DNA of 22,098 bases from DATGKK01 sp035294725 (GCA_035294725.1 DATGKK010000116.1:1-22098); one strand, 5' to 3'. Counted from the stretch's first letter, positions 7,169 through 14,128 are shown. Numbers and translations are program-made. Notes: generated by a model from the letters alone, not told the origin.

Positions 7169-7483
7169 ATGCAACCCGAGAGCGCAGCCCCGACCGCTCC
7201 CGTAGGGGCCGCCTGCATCGACGTTGGCCGAGACCGTGGCGCTCTCGTTCTCAGATCTGACGAGGGGCACGTCGGCCTCGAGGTGGAGATCTATCGTGTC
7301 GGCCAGCCGGAACGGCGCACCCATGTATGGGTGCTCCCCCGGCTGGCCCCGGCCGGGATCGTGTACGCGGCGCTCTTTCCGAGCATGCCTGCCGGGCACT
7401 ACGTCGTGCTGAACACCGAGGGAGTGCCGTTGCGTGAGGTGGAGGTGGCTGCCGGAACCGTCACCACGGCCGACTGGATGTGA
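7169..7483 (+). CDS. Small protein of unknown function, third gene of the DUF4331 operon
   Basis: A 104-residue protein starting 7 nt after the DUF4331 stop, so almost surely cotranscribed. It has no signal peptide or membrane helix. The sequence alternates in a beta-strand pattern: ACIDVGRDRGALVLRSD, VGLEVEIYRVG, RRTHVWVLPR, IVYAALFPSMPAGHYVVLN, VPLREVEVAAGTVTTADW. This suggests a small beta-sandwich of the Ig or transthyretin-like kind, with the AGHYVVL strand typical of such folds. I do not recognise a named family. Its place suggests that it works with the DUF4331 protein and the Tat-signal protein. Confidence 0.72.
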   Translation: MQPESAAPTAPVGAACIDVGRDRGALVLRSDEGHVGLEVEIYRVGQPERRTHVWVLPRLAPAGIVYAALFPSMPAGHYVVLNTEGVPLREVEVAAGTVTTADWM

Positions 7484-8053
7484 TCGGCCAAGACCTCTCA
7501 GTTCTCAGCACGCGCCGCTGTGCACAGGGCGGAGGAGCCGCCCGGCGGTCTCGTCGACCCGCGGCACGGCTAGCAGCCACGCCCGGCTGTCAGGCGGCGC
7601 GCTGCTGGACGCGTGGAAGGTCGCGTCGGCGTCCGCCTGGACGAGCCGGAAAGGGTGCCGAGCCGGCGCCTTGAGGTGCACAGCCGAGCAGTTAGCGCCG
7701 CCTCCGCCTCCGGCGTCTTTTGGGCCGAGGGCTCAGCCAGTAGCCCCACGCACGGGCACGACGCACGCTGCGCGGCATCCAGCGGTGTCGGAGAGGGTGG
7801 CGCAACCGGTAGCCCCACACGGCTGCCACCCTAGAGTCAGAGGGGACTCTCCGCGCGATCCGGCGTCGCCAGGGCCATGATGGCCGAGATGCAGCTGCCC
7901 TGGCTGTAGGAACCCTCCGACCGGACTCGCTTTCCGGAGGCGGAGTCCCGGAGCCGCTCGTCCAGCGAGTGCGTACTGCTGAGGAGGGGGACCGCCAGCA
8001 TCCGAGCAACTCGAGCGCGCCGCGGCACCCCCTTTGCATCCTCACGGCCGCGC
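7484..8053. other. 570-bp gap without a supported gene
   Basis: No frame here has a recognisable product or a good ribosome site. Weak features are a short stem (CGCCG with CGGCG, 7696-7715) followed by TCTTTT, possibly a terminator of the DUF4331 operon; an AGAGTC/GACTCT hairpin at 7833-7850; and an imperfect hairpin at about 7921-7951 that could end the toxin-antitoxin transcript coming from the right. A 9-bp repeat TAGCCCCAC occurs near 7741 and 7810. The gap may hold eroded gene remnants that can no longer be read. Confidence 0.4.
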
Positions 8054-8440
8054 TCAGACGAGCAGGGTCTCCACCTCGTAGCGCGCAATCTGAGAGTCGG
8101 CAGTGACAATCCGTAGCCGCAAGCCGCGAGCCTGCGCCACGAGGAGCCGATCGAAGGGATCGCGATGCAGACGGGGTAACGCTCCAGCGGCGAGAGCGTG
8201 GGTGTGCTGCACCGGGAGTGGCTCCGCCCCGATCGCCCGCATGCGGTCCGGTACGTAGCGCTGAGGATCCTCTGGGAGATCGAGCCTCCCGAGCTGAACC
8301 TTGATCGCGATCTCCCAGGAGCTGGCAGCAGAGAGGAACAGTTGGTTGCCAGGGTCCTGCAGGGAACCGATGTGCGGTCCAAGCCGCTCGGGTTCGGCCA
8401 GTAGCCAAAGAAAGACATGGGTGTCGAGCAGCAGCCGCAC
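8054..8440 (-). CDS. vapC: PIN-domain toxin (VapC family)
   Basis: A 128-residue PIN ribonuclease. The acidic residues of the active site are all present: Asp6 in LLLDTHVFLW, Glu43 in SAASSWEIAIK, Asp94 and Asp97 in HRDPFDRLLVAQA, and Asp115 in IVTADSQI. VapC toxins cut tRNA or rRNA when freed from their antitoxin. The GTG start (8440-8438) lies 2 nt after the antitoxin stop, the usual antitoxin-first layout. The protein has the full family length and no frame damage, so the pair may still work. It lies in an accessory region beside a dead transposon, which suits horizontal gain. Confidence 0.92.
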   Translation of the reverse strand: MRLLLDTHVFLWLLAEPERLGPHIGSLQDPGNQLFLSAASSWEIAIKVQLGRLDLPEDPQRYVPDRMRAIGAEPLPVQHTHALAAGALPRLHRDPFDRLLVAQARGLRLRIVTADSQIARYEVETLLV

Positions 8441-8442
8441 GC

Positions 8443-8676
8443 TCAGGCCTCGAAGCTCTCCAGGAGGTCGTCGTCGAGCGCTGCGTCGAAGTCGTCGGGG
8501 ACGACAAAGCGGCCGCGATCGATCCCGAAGGCCCGAGGAGTCACCGCACCGAGCGCCACGAGACGAGCGGCCGGCTCGCCGCGTCGGGTAATGACGACCT
8601 CCTCACCTGCGGCAACATCATCCAACAGCCGCGACAGGTGGGTCTTGGCCTCGTGGACACCAACGGACTTAGTCAT
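8443..8676 (-). CDS. Phd/YefM-family antitoxin
   Basis: A 77-residue antitoxin. The N-terminal DNA-binding half shows the family pattern VGVHEAKTHLSRLLDDVAAGEEVVITRRGEPAARLV (about residues 5-40). The C-terminal half is acidic (PDDFDAALDDDLLESF) and should wrap the PIN toxin and block its active site. It is the first gene of the pair. The ATG lies inside a perfect 9-bp inverted repeat, and a TAGACT hexamer ends 6 nt before it, so the message is probably leaderless and repressed by the antitoxin-toxin complex binding over the start site. No Shine-Dalgarno is visible, in keeping with this. Confidence 0.9.
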   Translation of the reverse strand: MTKSVGVHEAKTHLSRLLDDVAAGEEVVITRRGEPAARLVALGAVTPRAFGIDRGRFVVPDDFDAALDDDLLESFEA

Positions 8677-8686
8677 GGACTAAGTC
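8666..8686. promoter_or_regulatory. Perfect palindrome over the antitoxin start: candidate autoregulatory operator
   Basis: GACTTAGTC and GACTAAGTC form a perfect 9-bp inverted repeat around a 3-nt spacer. On the minus strand it covers the end of the -10-like TAGACT (8683-8688), the presumed transcription start and the first codons of the antitoxin. Phd/YefM antitoxins are known to repress their own operons by binding palindromes at the promoter. Confidence 0.7.
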
Positions 8687-8857
8687 TAGCCGGATGGGCT
8701 GAAGGAGACCTTGGCGTCAAAGGTGATTGGTCCACTCGCCAAGCGAGCTCGGTGGTGTTGGCGGCCAGGCTGTCTGCACACCACCCGGCAACTCTTGGTA
8801 GCCACGGACGGGCCGCAATCGTTGAGCACGGCGGTGCTCTCGATCGCCTGAGCACGC

Positions 8858-9669
8858 TCAGTCCCGCGTGAGCTCAGCGACGGCCCTCTTCGCGCAGGCG
8901 TCGTCGACGAGGTCCTTCCCCTCCGCCGCACCGGCGATGAGGGCGGCGGTGGCGGCGTTGTTGAGCGCCCGAGGAAGACCGTTCGAGACGCGATGCAGGC
9001 GCGCGACGGCGTCGTCGGCGAAGAGCGGCTCCTCCCTGCCTGCGAGTGCCTGGTGGTGTCGCAGGTAGGCAGCTGACTCGCCGAGATCCATCGCCTCGAT
9101 CGAGAACCTCGTGGCGATCCGCTGGTCGAGGGCGGCGAACAGGCCCATGCGCAGCTGACGGTTGAGCGTTGGCTGGCGACGAGGATACCGGCGAAAGGCG
9201 AAGCGGAGTCCATTTCGGAGTTGGTGAGGAGCCGCAGCTCTTCGAGCTGGGCCGGCTCGAGGAGGTGGGCCTCGTCGACGACGAGCACGACGCGCCGGTG
9301 CCGCTCGGCTGCCTCGGCGGCGAGCAGGTCCGCCGCCTGGGCCATCAGCTCTGCCTTCAGGTATCTCGGCTCGGCACCGAGGGAGCGCACGATCGTGACG
9401 TAGAGCCCCTGAGTCCCAAAGGCCGGGTTGGCGATGTAGATCACCTGGTGGCGGGTCGGGTCGAGCGAGGAGACGGCGGCGCGCAACCGAGATGGTCTTG
9501 CCCGCCCCGCCGTCCCCCGTCACGACCCCGAGGGCGGACTCGACGATGCAGAAGTTGATGCGGGCGACGGCCTCTTGGTGGGCCGGAGGTAGAGGTCCTT
9601 GGCGGCGATCGACTTCCCGAACGGTGTCCGGGTGAGACCGAAGTGGGCCACCCACGGCGCCCGGCTCAT
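8858..9669 (-). pseudogene. TniB/ExeA-like transposition ATPase, broken by three frameshifts
   Basis: A transposon AAA ATPase can be read only by switching frame three times. It starts MSRAPWVAHFGLTRTPFGKS (ATG 9669-9667) and shifts near 9580. It continues HQEAVARINFCIVES with the Walker A GDGGAGKT, then shifts near 9486. The next part is LDPTRHQVIYIANPAFG, then RRVVLVVDEAHLL (Walker B), then TNSEMDSASPFAGIL. It shifts near 9178 and ends QPTLNRQLRMGLFAALDQR, then GLPRALNNAA. Each break is explained by one gained or lost base. The ATG overlaps the stop of the transposase fragment (ATGA), the usual coupling of these two-gene elements. Such ATPases help a DDE transposase choose target DNA. Sequencing error cannot fully explain three breaks beside a truncated partner. 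Confidence 0.85.
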
Positions 9670-10022
9670 CGGGCCTGCTCGGCATCGTCCTCGGCGAACA
9701 TGGCGAGCTGGGCGAAGTCGATCTTCTGGCCCGTGCCGGCGGCGGAGGACTCATGGGCGGCGGCGACGAGGCCGAGGTAGTCGACCCCGGTCTGCTCGGG
9801 CTCGGGACGAGCCGCCTGGGGGACGGCTGGATGGACGTGGCGGCGGGTGACGAAGGGCCTCGCCACCCCGGCGGGGCACCCCTCCAAGTAGACGTCGATG
9901 CGGGTCAGGTCCTCCGGGTCATAGCGCAACTCGACACGCCGTCCGACAAGGGCGGGGTCGACGGCATAGTGCGATGACAAAGGGACGGCAACCACCCTGC
10001 TCACTGCTCGCCAGCGACTCCA
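9666..10022 (-). pseudogene. C-terminal fragment of a Mu/TniA-type DDE transposase
   Basis: Only the beta-barrel end of a Mu-type transposase remains. It reads WSRWRAVSRVVAVPLSSHYA, then VDPALVGRRVELRYDPEDL, then TRIDVYLEGCPAGVARP and the RRHVHP motif. It ends with a Pro-rich linker and a helix GVDYLGLVAAAHESSAAGTG, probably the part that contacts the ATPase. The zinc-binding, helix-turn-helix and DDE catalytic domains are missing: the frame reaches homology at about 10022, only 27 nt from the tRNA-Pro gene. Its stop overlaps the ATPase start. The element was therefore cut off, either by deletion or by recombination at the tRNA. Confidence 0.82.
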
Positions 10023-10049
10023 TGCAAGCCCTGAACGAGGGCCCTCCGG

Positions 10050-10124
10050 TCGGGCTGCCGGGATTTGAACCCGGGACCTCTTGACCCCCAGTCAAGCGCG
10101 CTAACCAAGCTGCGCCACAGCCCG
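10050..10124 (-). tRNA. tRNA-Pro (anticodon GGG)
   Basis: The minus strand folds into a full cloverleaf: acceptor CGGGCTG with CAGCCCG, D-stem GCGC/GCGC, anticodon stem CTTGA/TCAAG around CTGGGGG (anticodon GGG), and T-stem CCGGG/CCCGG around TTCAAAT. The discriminator base is A at 10050. CCA is not encoded (ACCG follows), so it must be added after transcription. A TAGGGT hexamer at 10167-10172 could start a transcript with a leader of about 36 nt. The 3' end faces the transposon remnant. Confidence 0.97.
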
Positions 10125-10166
10125 TCGACCGCTGCCCCTTCCAGGACGGCGCAGACGCTGGCGGGT

Positions 10167-10172
10167 ACCCTA
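10167..10172 (-). promoter_or_regulatory. Candidate -10 (TAGGGT) for tRNA-Pro
   Basis: TAGGGT on the minus strand would start RNA near 10160, about 36 nt before the mature tRNA. It lies at the edge of GGGTACCC. No clear -35 is seen. Confidence 0.35.
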
Positions 10173-10287
10173 TCGCGATGGCGCAGCGGGCTCGGGACGC
10201 GAGCTCGACGGATCGCCTTGCAGGCGGGGGCGCACCCGGGCGAGTCAGCGAGTACGCGTTCTCGGCGTCGCGGGGCTTCTTGCCGAC

Positions 10288-11298
10288 ATGAGACGACGCA
10301 GGGTCATCGGCACGGGCACCTTCGCTGGGCTGCTCGCAGGGTCGCTCCTGCTCGCCGGCTGTGGCGCGGCGGCCCTCCCACCCCGCAGCCACCCGTCCCG
10401 GCTGGCAGACGCGACCGCACCGGGCGGATCGACCGGGTCGAGTCGCTCCGGCTCCCGAGCACCGATAGGCCCGAGCCGGCGCGAACTGGCGCGGCGGCGC
10501 GCAGCGGTGCTGCTCGCGCGAGCGGTACTTCCCCCGGGTGGCAAGTACGTCACGACCGAGCCCGCGGGCGACTGCCACCACCTGAGCCAGCCGATGCAGA
10601 CCGTCGGCAACCCAGACTCCGTCGATCTCCACCGCTTCGCCGTGGCACCTGGCTCGGCAGCGACCCTCGACCAGTGGGTCGCCGCCCACCTTCCAGTCGG
10701 CTCGACGGCGGCTGGGAGCGGCACCATGGGACAGTACGGCGTGACCTACGAGTGGGACGAGACCTTCTCCTGGCCTACCGAGGGCCCGGTCTTCCAGCTC
10801 GAGTGGCTGCAGGTACAGCTCGCGCAGCTCAACTGCCCGTCTGCTGGAGCGCCCGGCGGGGCCGACGAGGTCGGGATCCGGGTGGACGCCACCGTCTCGT
10901 ACTACCCGGCCCGTGTGCAGGACGACTACGTCGCCCAGGGTGCGAGCGAGATGACGGCCGTGCTGACGCCGGAGATGAACCCCGGTGAACCGGCTGGCAT
11001 GCGGGTCGTGACCCACGACCGGGCCGTCATCGCCGCCATCATCCGCCGCATCGACGCCGCGAAAGCAGAGCCTCCTGGGATGTTCAGCTGCCCGGTCGAC
11101 ACCGGAGGCATCCTCACCCTCACCTTCCGCCGTGCCGGGAGCAGCACGCCGTACGCCACGGTGGTTGCCGACGCAACCGGGTGCCAGACGATGACCATCC
11201 GCCGTGACGGCAGGGCCGTGACCCCGGCCCTCGAGGCGGGAGGGTTCGTCTCCTTCGTGGAAACAGAGCTGCACCGCAGCCCTCCGCCTCTCAGCTGA
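10288..11298 (+). CDS. Putative lipoprotein of unknown function (336 aa)
   Basis: The N-terminus is a lipoprotein signal: RRRR, a hydrophobic stretch TFAGLLAGSLLLAG, and Cys25 in the lipobox LLAGC. A Ser/Arg-rich linker (about 30-65) precedes a secreted domain with GDCHHLSQPMQ, TLDQWVAAHLP and YEWDETFSWP, and a C-terminal part with two Cys (FSCPVDTGG and TGCQTMTI) that could pair. I know no named family or catalytic motif for it. The ATG is preferred because the signal peptide starts there; the ribosome site is poor. The gene reads away from tRNA-Pro across a 163-bp gap and is followed 58 bp later by the FmdB gene on the same strand. It is probably a cell-surface protein. Confidence 0.8.
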   Translation: MRRRRVIGTGTFAGLLAGSLLLAGCGAAALPPRSHPSRLADATAPGGSTGSSRSGSRAPIGPSRRELARRRAAVLLARAVLPPGGKYVTTEPAGDCHHLSQPMQTVGNPDSVDLHRFAVAPGSAATLDQWVAAHLPVGSTAAGSGTMGQYGVTYEWDETFSWPTEGPVFQLEWLQVQLAQLNCPSAGAPGGADEVGIRVDATVSYYPARVQDDYVAQGASEMTAVLTPEMNPGEPAGMRVVTHDRAVIAAIIRRIDAAKAEPPGMFSCPVDTGGILTLTFRRAGSSTPYATVVADATGCQTMTIRRDGRAVTPALEAGGFVSFVETELHRSPPPLS

Positions 11299-11343
11299 GC
11301 GTCGCCGTGCGGGGAGGCTCGAGGCGCTTGCGGGGCACCCCGG

Positions 11344-11349
11344 TAGGCT
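11344..11349 (+). promoter_or_regulatory. Candidate -10 (TAGGCT) for leaderless FmdB mRNA
   Basis: TAGGCT is followed by 7 nt and then the ATG at 11357. This is the same arrangement as at several other genes in the window. Confidence 0.45.
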
Positions 11350-11356
11350 CTCGAGG

Positions 11357-11587
11357 ATGCCGATCTACGAGTTCCGCTGCAGCGAGTGTGGGGCCGTCTT
11401 CGACGAGCGGCGTGCAGCCGCTGACTCCGCGGCACCCGCTCCCGCCTGCCCGAACGGGCACGTAGCGACCCGCCGGGTGCTGTCGGTGTTTGCGTCCGTC
11501 GGCAGCTCGGCGGCTGTACCCGGCCCCGCTGCGCCGCCTGCGGGTGGGGGCTGCGGACCAGGCTGCGCCTGCGCCGCGAACGGCTGA
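11357..11587 (+). CDS. FmdB-family zinc-ribbon protein
   Basis: A 76-residue protein beginning MPIYEFRCSECGAVFDE, the typical FmdB/CxxC zinc-ribbon start (Cys8 and Cys11). The second metal-binding half is CPNGHVATRRVLSVF, with Cys31 and His35 in place of the more common CxxC; this variant appears usual for actinobacterial members. The tail is Ala/Gly/Pro-rich and ends with a Cys cluster (GGGCGPGCACAANG), also often seen in the family. The family is called regulatory after FmdB, but its biochemical role is not established. A TAGGCT box 7 nt before the ATG suggests a leaderless message. Confidence 0.9.
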   Translation: MPIYEFRCSECGAVFDERRAAADSAAPAPACPNGHVATRRVLSVFASVGSSAAVPGPAAPPAGGGCGPGCACAANG

Positions 11588-11642
11588 GCCCGCAACCGCA
11601 AGGGGGCCGCCCGCACCCGGCAGCTTCCGGGCGTCAGGGTGC

Positions 11643-11648
11643 GATACT
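11643..11648 (+). promoter_or_regulatory. Candidate -10 (GATACT) for leaderless kinase mRNA
   Basis: GATACT is followed by 6 nt and then the GTG start at 11655. Only the second and last positions match the TANNNT pattern, so this is weaker than the other examples. Confidence 0.35.
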
Positions 11649-11654
11649 CGGGTC

Positions 11655-12158
11655 GTGGAGCGGGTGGCGGTGGTGGGCTCCGGTGGCGCGGGCAAGTCGA
11701 CGTTCGCGAGGAAGCTCGGCGAGCGGAGCGGCCTGCCGGTGCTCCATCTTGATGGCCTCTTCTGGAAGCCGGGTTGGGCCGCGACGCCGCACGACGCCTG
11801 GGTCGCCCTCCAGCGCGAGCTCGCCGCCGGCGACCGCTGGATCATGGACGGCAACTTCGGCTCCACGCTCGAGGTCCGGCTCGCCCGGGCGGATAAGGTG
11901 ATCGTGCTCGAGCCGCCGAGGCTCGTCTGCATTGCCCGGGCCGCGCGGCGCGTTCTTGGCAACCTCGGCTCGGCAGTGCAGGCGGAGGGGTGCGCAGAGC
12001 GCTTCGACGCGGAGTTCTTCAAGTGGATTTGGCGGTTTCCCCGCGACAGCCGGCCGAGGCTCGAGGCCGTCATCGACCAGCACCGCGACCACCTCGAGGT
12101 GGTCCGGCTCCGATCCCGCAGGGCGGTGAGGCGCTACCTGCAGGACGTGGCGAGGTGA
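11655..12158 (+). CDS. FlaR-like P-loop kinase (DNA topology modulation family)
   Basis: A 167-residue P-loop protein. Walker A is GSGGAGKST (residues 8-16), followed by LHLDGLFWKPGW, IMDGNFGSTLEVRLARADKVIVLE, and a run of helices with basic residues (RAARRVL). This fits the small adenylate-kinase-like family annotated as topology modulation or FlaR proteins. They have the nucleoside-kinase fold, but a substrate is not firmly known. The GTG at 11655 puts the P-loop at the usual distance from the N-terminus; the frame stays open upstream but without homology. A perfect 10-bp hairpin follows 15 nt after the stop. Confidence 0.85.
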   Translation: MERVAVVGSGGAGKSTFARKLGERSGLPVLHLDGLFWKPGWAATPHDAWVALQRELAAGDRWIMDGNFGSTLEVRLARADKVIVLEPPRLVCIARAARRVLGNLGSAVQAEGCAERFDAEFFKWIWRFPRDSRPRLEAVIDQHRDHLEVVRLRSRRAVRRYLQDVAR

Positions 12159-12173
12159 GGAGCTACGCCTTGG

Positions 12174-12201
12174 CGAGCTCTCGCCTCAGTCCGAGAGCTC
12201 G
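12174..12201 (+). terminator. Hairpin after the FlaR-like kinase gene
   Basis: CGAGCTCTCG and CGAGAGCTCG form a perfect 10-bp stem with an 8-nt loop, 15 nt after the stop at 12158. There is no clear T-tract. Confidence 0.6.
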
Positions 12202-12236
12202 GTGCTCTGCGCATGCAGCAGCGATGGGGAGTCGCC

Positions 12237-12266
12237 ATCAAGGTCGGCCCGCGGCCGGACCTTGAT
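12237..12266 (-). terminator. Hairpin ending the DUF512-der-carboxylase operon
   Basis: ATCAAGGTC with GACCTTGAT, continued by GGCC with GGCC around CGC, gives a 13-bp stem with one bulged G. It begins at the stop codon of the acidic membrane protein and lies between convergent genes, so it may act in both directions. Confidence 0.65.
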
Positions 12267-12595
12267 CAGATGTGGTGGACCAGCCAGGAGATCCCCTGGT
12301 AGAGCCGGTAACCGAGGTAGACCACCGATCCCACCACCATCACCTTGAAGTGCCAGGGGGCACGCGCTTGGTGCTCCTCCTCGTCTTCCTCGTCACCGCC
12401 CTCCTCGGGGTCTTGGCCGCCCTCGAGCTGCTCGCTGCCCGGCTCCTCGCTGCGTTCAGCGACCTCCTCGTCCACCTCTTCCTCGTGACGGCGCGCCCTG
12501 TCCCCCGCCGGACGGCGCCTCGACCGGCCGGAGTCGCCGTCCGCTCGAGGAGCGGGACCGTGGCGGGGCTCGGACGGCGAGGCCATGGCGCTCAC
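12266..12595 (-). CDS. Acidic tail-anchored small membrane protein (109 aa)
   Basis: The first 35 residues are polar and basic-rich. Residues about 37-75 are extremely acidic (HEEEVDEEVAERSEEPG, then EEGGDEEDEEE). The C-terminus is a single membrane segment (VMVVGSVVYLGYRLYQGISW) closed by LVHHI. It should sit on the inner membrane face, anchored by its tail. The GTG start overlaps the carboxylase stop (GTGA), so it is coupled to that gene and is the last gene of the operon. An ATG 9 nt downstream is an alternative start. I know no function. Carboxylase epsilon subunits are small and lie next to beta subunits, but this protein does not resemble them apart from its size and place. Confidence 0.7.
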   Translation of the reverse strand: MSAMASPSEPRHGPAPRADGDSGRSRRRPAGDRARRHEEEVDEEVAERSEEPGSEQLEGGQDPEEGGDEEDEEEHQARAPWHFKVMVVGSVVYLGYRLYQGISWLVHHI

Positions 12596-14118
12596 ACGGG
12601 CGGGACGCCGTGGCGCCGGTCGGTGAGCCAGCGGCTCTTCTGTGCCGCCAGCCCGAACCGCCTCACGAGCTCGGCACGGAGCTGCTCGGGCTGGACGACG
12701 GCATCGACGACCAGATCCGACGCGAGCCGGAGCAGGTCGACGTCCTCCTCGTACTCGCGCCGGCGCTCGGCGACGAACTCCTCCCGCTCGATCGGGTCCT
12801 CGATAGCGGCGATGCGGTTGGCGAAGACCGCGTTGACGGCGGCCTCCGGACCCATCACGGCGATCTTCGCCGACGGCAAGGCGAGGCAGGCGTCAGGGGC
12901 GAAGGCGGGCCCGGCCATCGCGTACAGGCCTGCCCCGTACGCCTTGCGCAAGATGACAGAGATCTTCGGCACCGTGGCCTCGGACACGGCCGTGATCATC
13001 TTCGCGCCATGACGGATGATGCCTTCCCGCTCGACCTGCGTGCCGATCATGAAGCCCGGCACGTCCGCGAGGAACAACAGCGGGATGTTGAACGCGTCGG
13101 CGTTCCAGATGAACCTCGCTGCTTTGTCGGCCGAGTCGACGAAGAGCACTCCCCCCTTCGCCATCGGGTTGTTCGCCACGACGCCGATCGACCGCCCGTC
13201 GAGGCGCGCCCAACCGATGACGATCTCAGGGGCAAAGAGCGGCTTCAGCTCGAAGAACGAGCCCTCGTCGACGATGGCGTCGATGACGTCGTGCACGTCG
13301 TAGCCGGCGCTTGGCGCCTCTGGGATCGAGTCCGGCCCGAGCAGCGCGGCCGGGGGTGCCGCCTCTTCCCAGGGAGCCGCCTCCCGCCAGGAGCCGGGCA
13401 GGTAGGAGAAGTAGGCACGGGCCGCCTCGATCGCCGAGGCGTCGTCGGGGTAGAGGTTGTCCCCGCAGCCCGAGACGGTGGCGTGCATGCGGGCGCCGCC
13501 CATCTCCTCGAGATCGGTGTGCTCCCCCACGACCATCTCGGCCATGCGGGGCGAGCCGAGGTACATCGAGGCGTTGCCCTCCACCATGAAGACGACGTCG
13601 CAAAAGGCGGGGATGTAGGCGCCGCCTGCGGCCGACGGGCCGAACAGGCAGCAGATCTGGGGCACCCGACCGGAGAGCCGCACCTCGTTGTAGAAGATCC
13701 GCCCCGCTCCGCGCCGGCCGGGGAAGAGCTCGACCTGGTCGGTGATCCGGGCGCCTGCTGAGTCGACGAGGTAGAAGACGGGGAGCTCGTGCTCGAGGGC
13801 GAACTCGGTGAGACGGACGATCTTCTCCACCGTCCGCGCTCCCCACGAGCCCGCCTTCACGGTCGGGTCGTTCGCCATGACGCACACGGGCCGGCCGTCG
13901 ACCCGACCCTCCCCCGTCACGACGCCGTCGGCGGGCAGGTCGTCGGCGGCCGCGTTGGCGAGGAGCGCGTCCTCGACGAACGAGCCCTCGTCGAGCAGGA
14001 GGGCGAGACGGTCCCGCACGAACAGCTTGCGCTGGGCGCGCAGCTTCTCTGCTCCGCGGGCGAGGTTGCCCTCGAGTGCCCGTGCGGTGGCAGCGGCGAT
14101 CCGCTTCTCGGCCGTCAC
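12592..14118 (-). CDS. Acyl-CoA carboxylase, carboxyltransferase (beta) subunit
   Basis: A 508-residue carboxyltransferase of the PccB/AccD type with two crotonase-like halves. The N-half has LFVRDRLALLLDEGSFVE, the FYLVDSAGARI block and the oxyanion-hole stretch GPSAAGGAYIP (160-170). The C-half has the NNPMAKGGVLFVDSADKAARF block, PLLFLADVPGFMIGTQVER, and a second oxyanion hole in RKAYGAGLYAMAG. It moves CO2 from biotin to an acyl-CoA. The last motif differs from the GGAYDVM of propionyl-CoA enzymes, so the substrate (acetyl, propionyl, methylcrotonyl or other) is open. The biotin-bearing alpha subunit is not in the window. The GTG start is 10 nt after the der stop. Confidence 0.93.
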   Translation of the reverse strand: MTAEKRIAAATARALEGNLARGAEKLRAQRKLFVRDRLALLLDEGSFVEDALLANAAADDLPADGVVTGEGRVDGRPVCVMANDPTVKAGSWGARTVEKIVRLTEFALEHELPVFYLVDSAGARITDQVELFPGRRGAGRIFYNEVRLSGRVPQICCLFGPSAAGGAYIPAFCDVVFMVEGNASMYLGSPRMAEMVVGEHTDLEEMGGARMHATVSGCGDNLYPDDASAIEAARAYFSYLPGSWREAAPWEEAAPPAALLGPDSIPEAPSAGYDVHDVIDAIVDEGSFFELKPLFAPEIVIGWARLDGRSIGVVANNPMAKGGVLFVDSADKAARFIWNADAFNIPLLFLADVPGFMIGTQVEREGIIRHGAKMITAVSEATVPKISVILRKAYGAGLYAMAGPAFAPDACLALPSAKIAVMGPEAAVNAVFANRIAAIEDPIEREEFVAERRREYEEDVDLLRLASDLVVDAVVQPEQLRAELVRRFGLAAQKSRWLTDRRHGVPPV

Positions 14119-14128
14119 CGGGCCGCCT

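Noticed and set aside
7740..7822. Two copies of TAGCCCCAC about 69 bp apart, considered as a CRISPR or iteron trace
   Set aside because: Only two short copies with imperfect flanks; no regular spacing or third copy.
7692..8507. Minus-strand open frame of 271 codons in the gap left of the toxin gene
   Set aside because: Most of it is a shadow of vapC; the rest is Arg/Ser-rich and ends in a poly-Arg run from a repeat-like GCC/TCC stretch.
8687..8857. Search for a terminal inverted repeat of the transposon remnant
   Set aside because: No convincing inverted partner is found near 10022-10050; the other end is deleted, so the boundary cannot be set.
10050..10072. Search for a second copy of the tRNA-Pro 3' end as an att site
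   Set aside because: No match to the T-arm and acceptor sequence was seen elsewhere in the window.
9919..11274. Minus-strand open frame of 451 codons
   Set aside because: It runs through the tRNA-Pro gene and antisense to the lipoprotein gene; no homology in any part.
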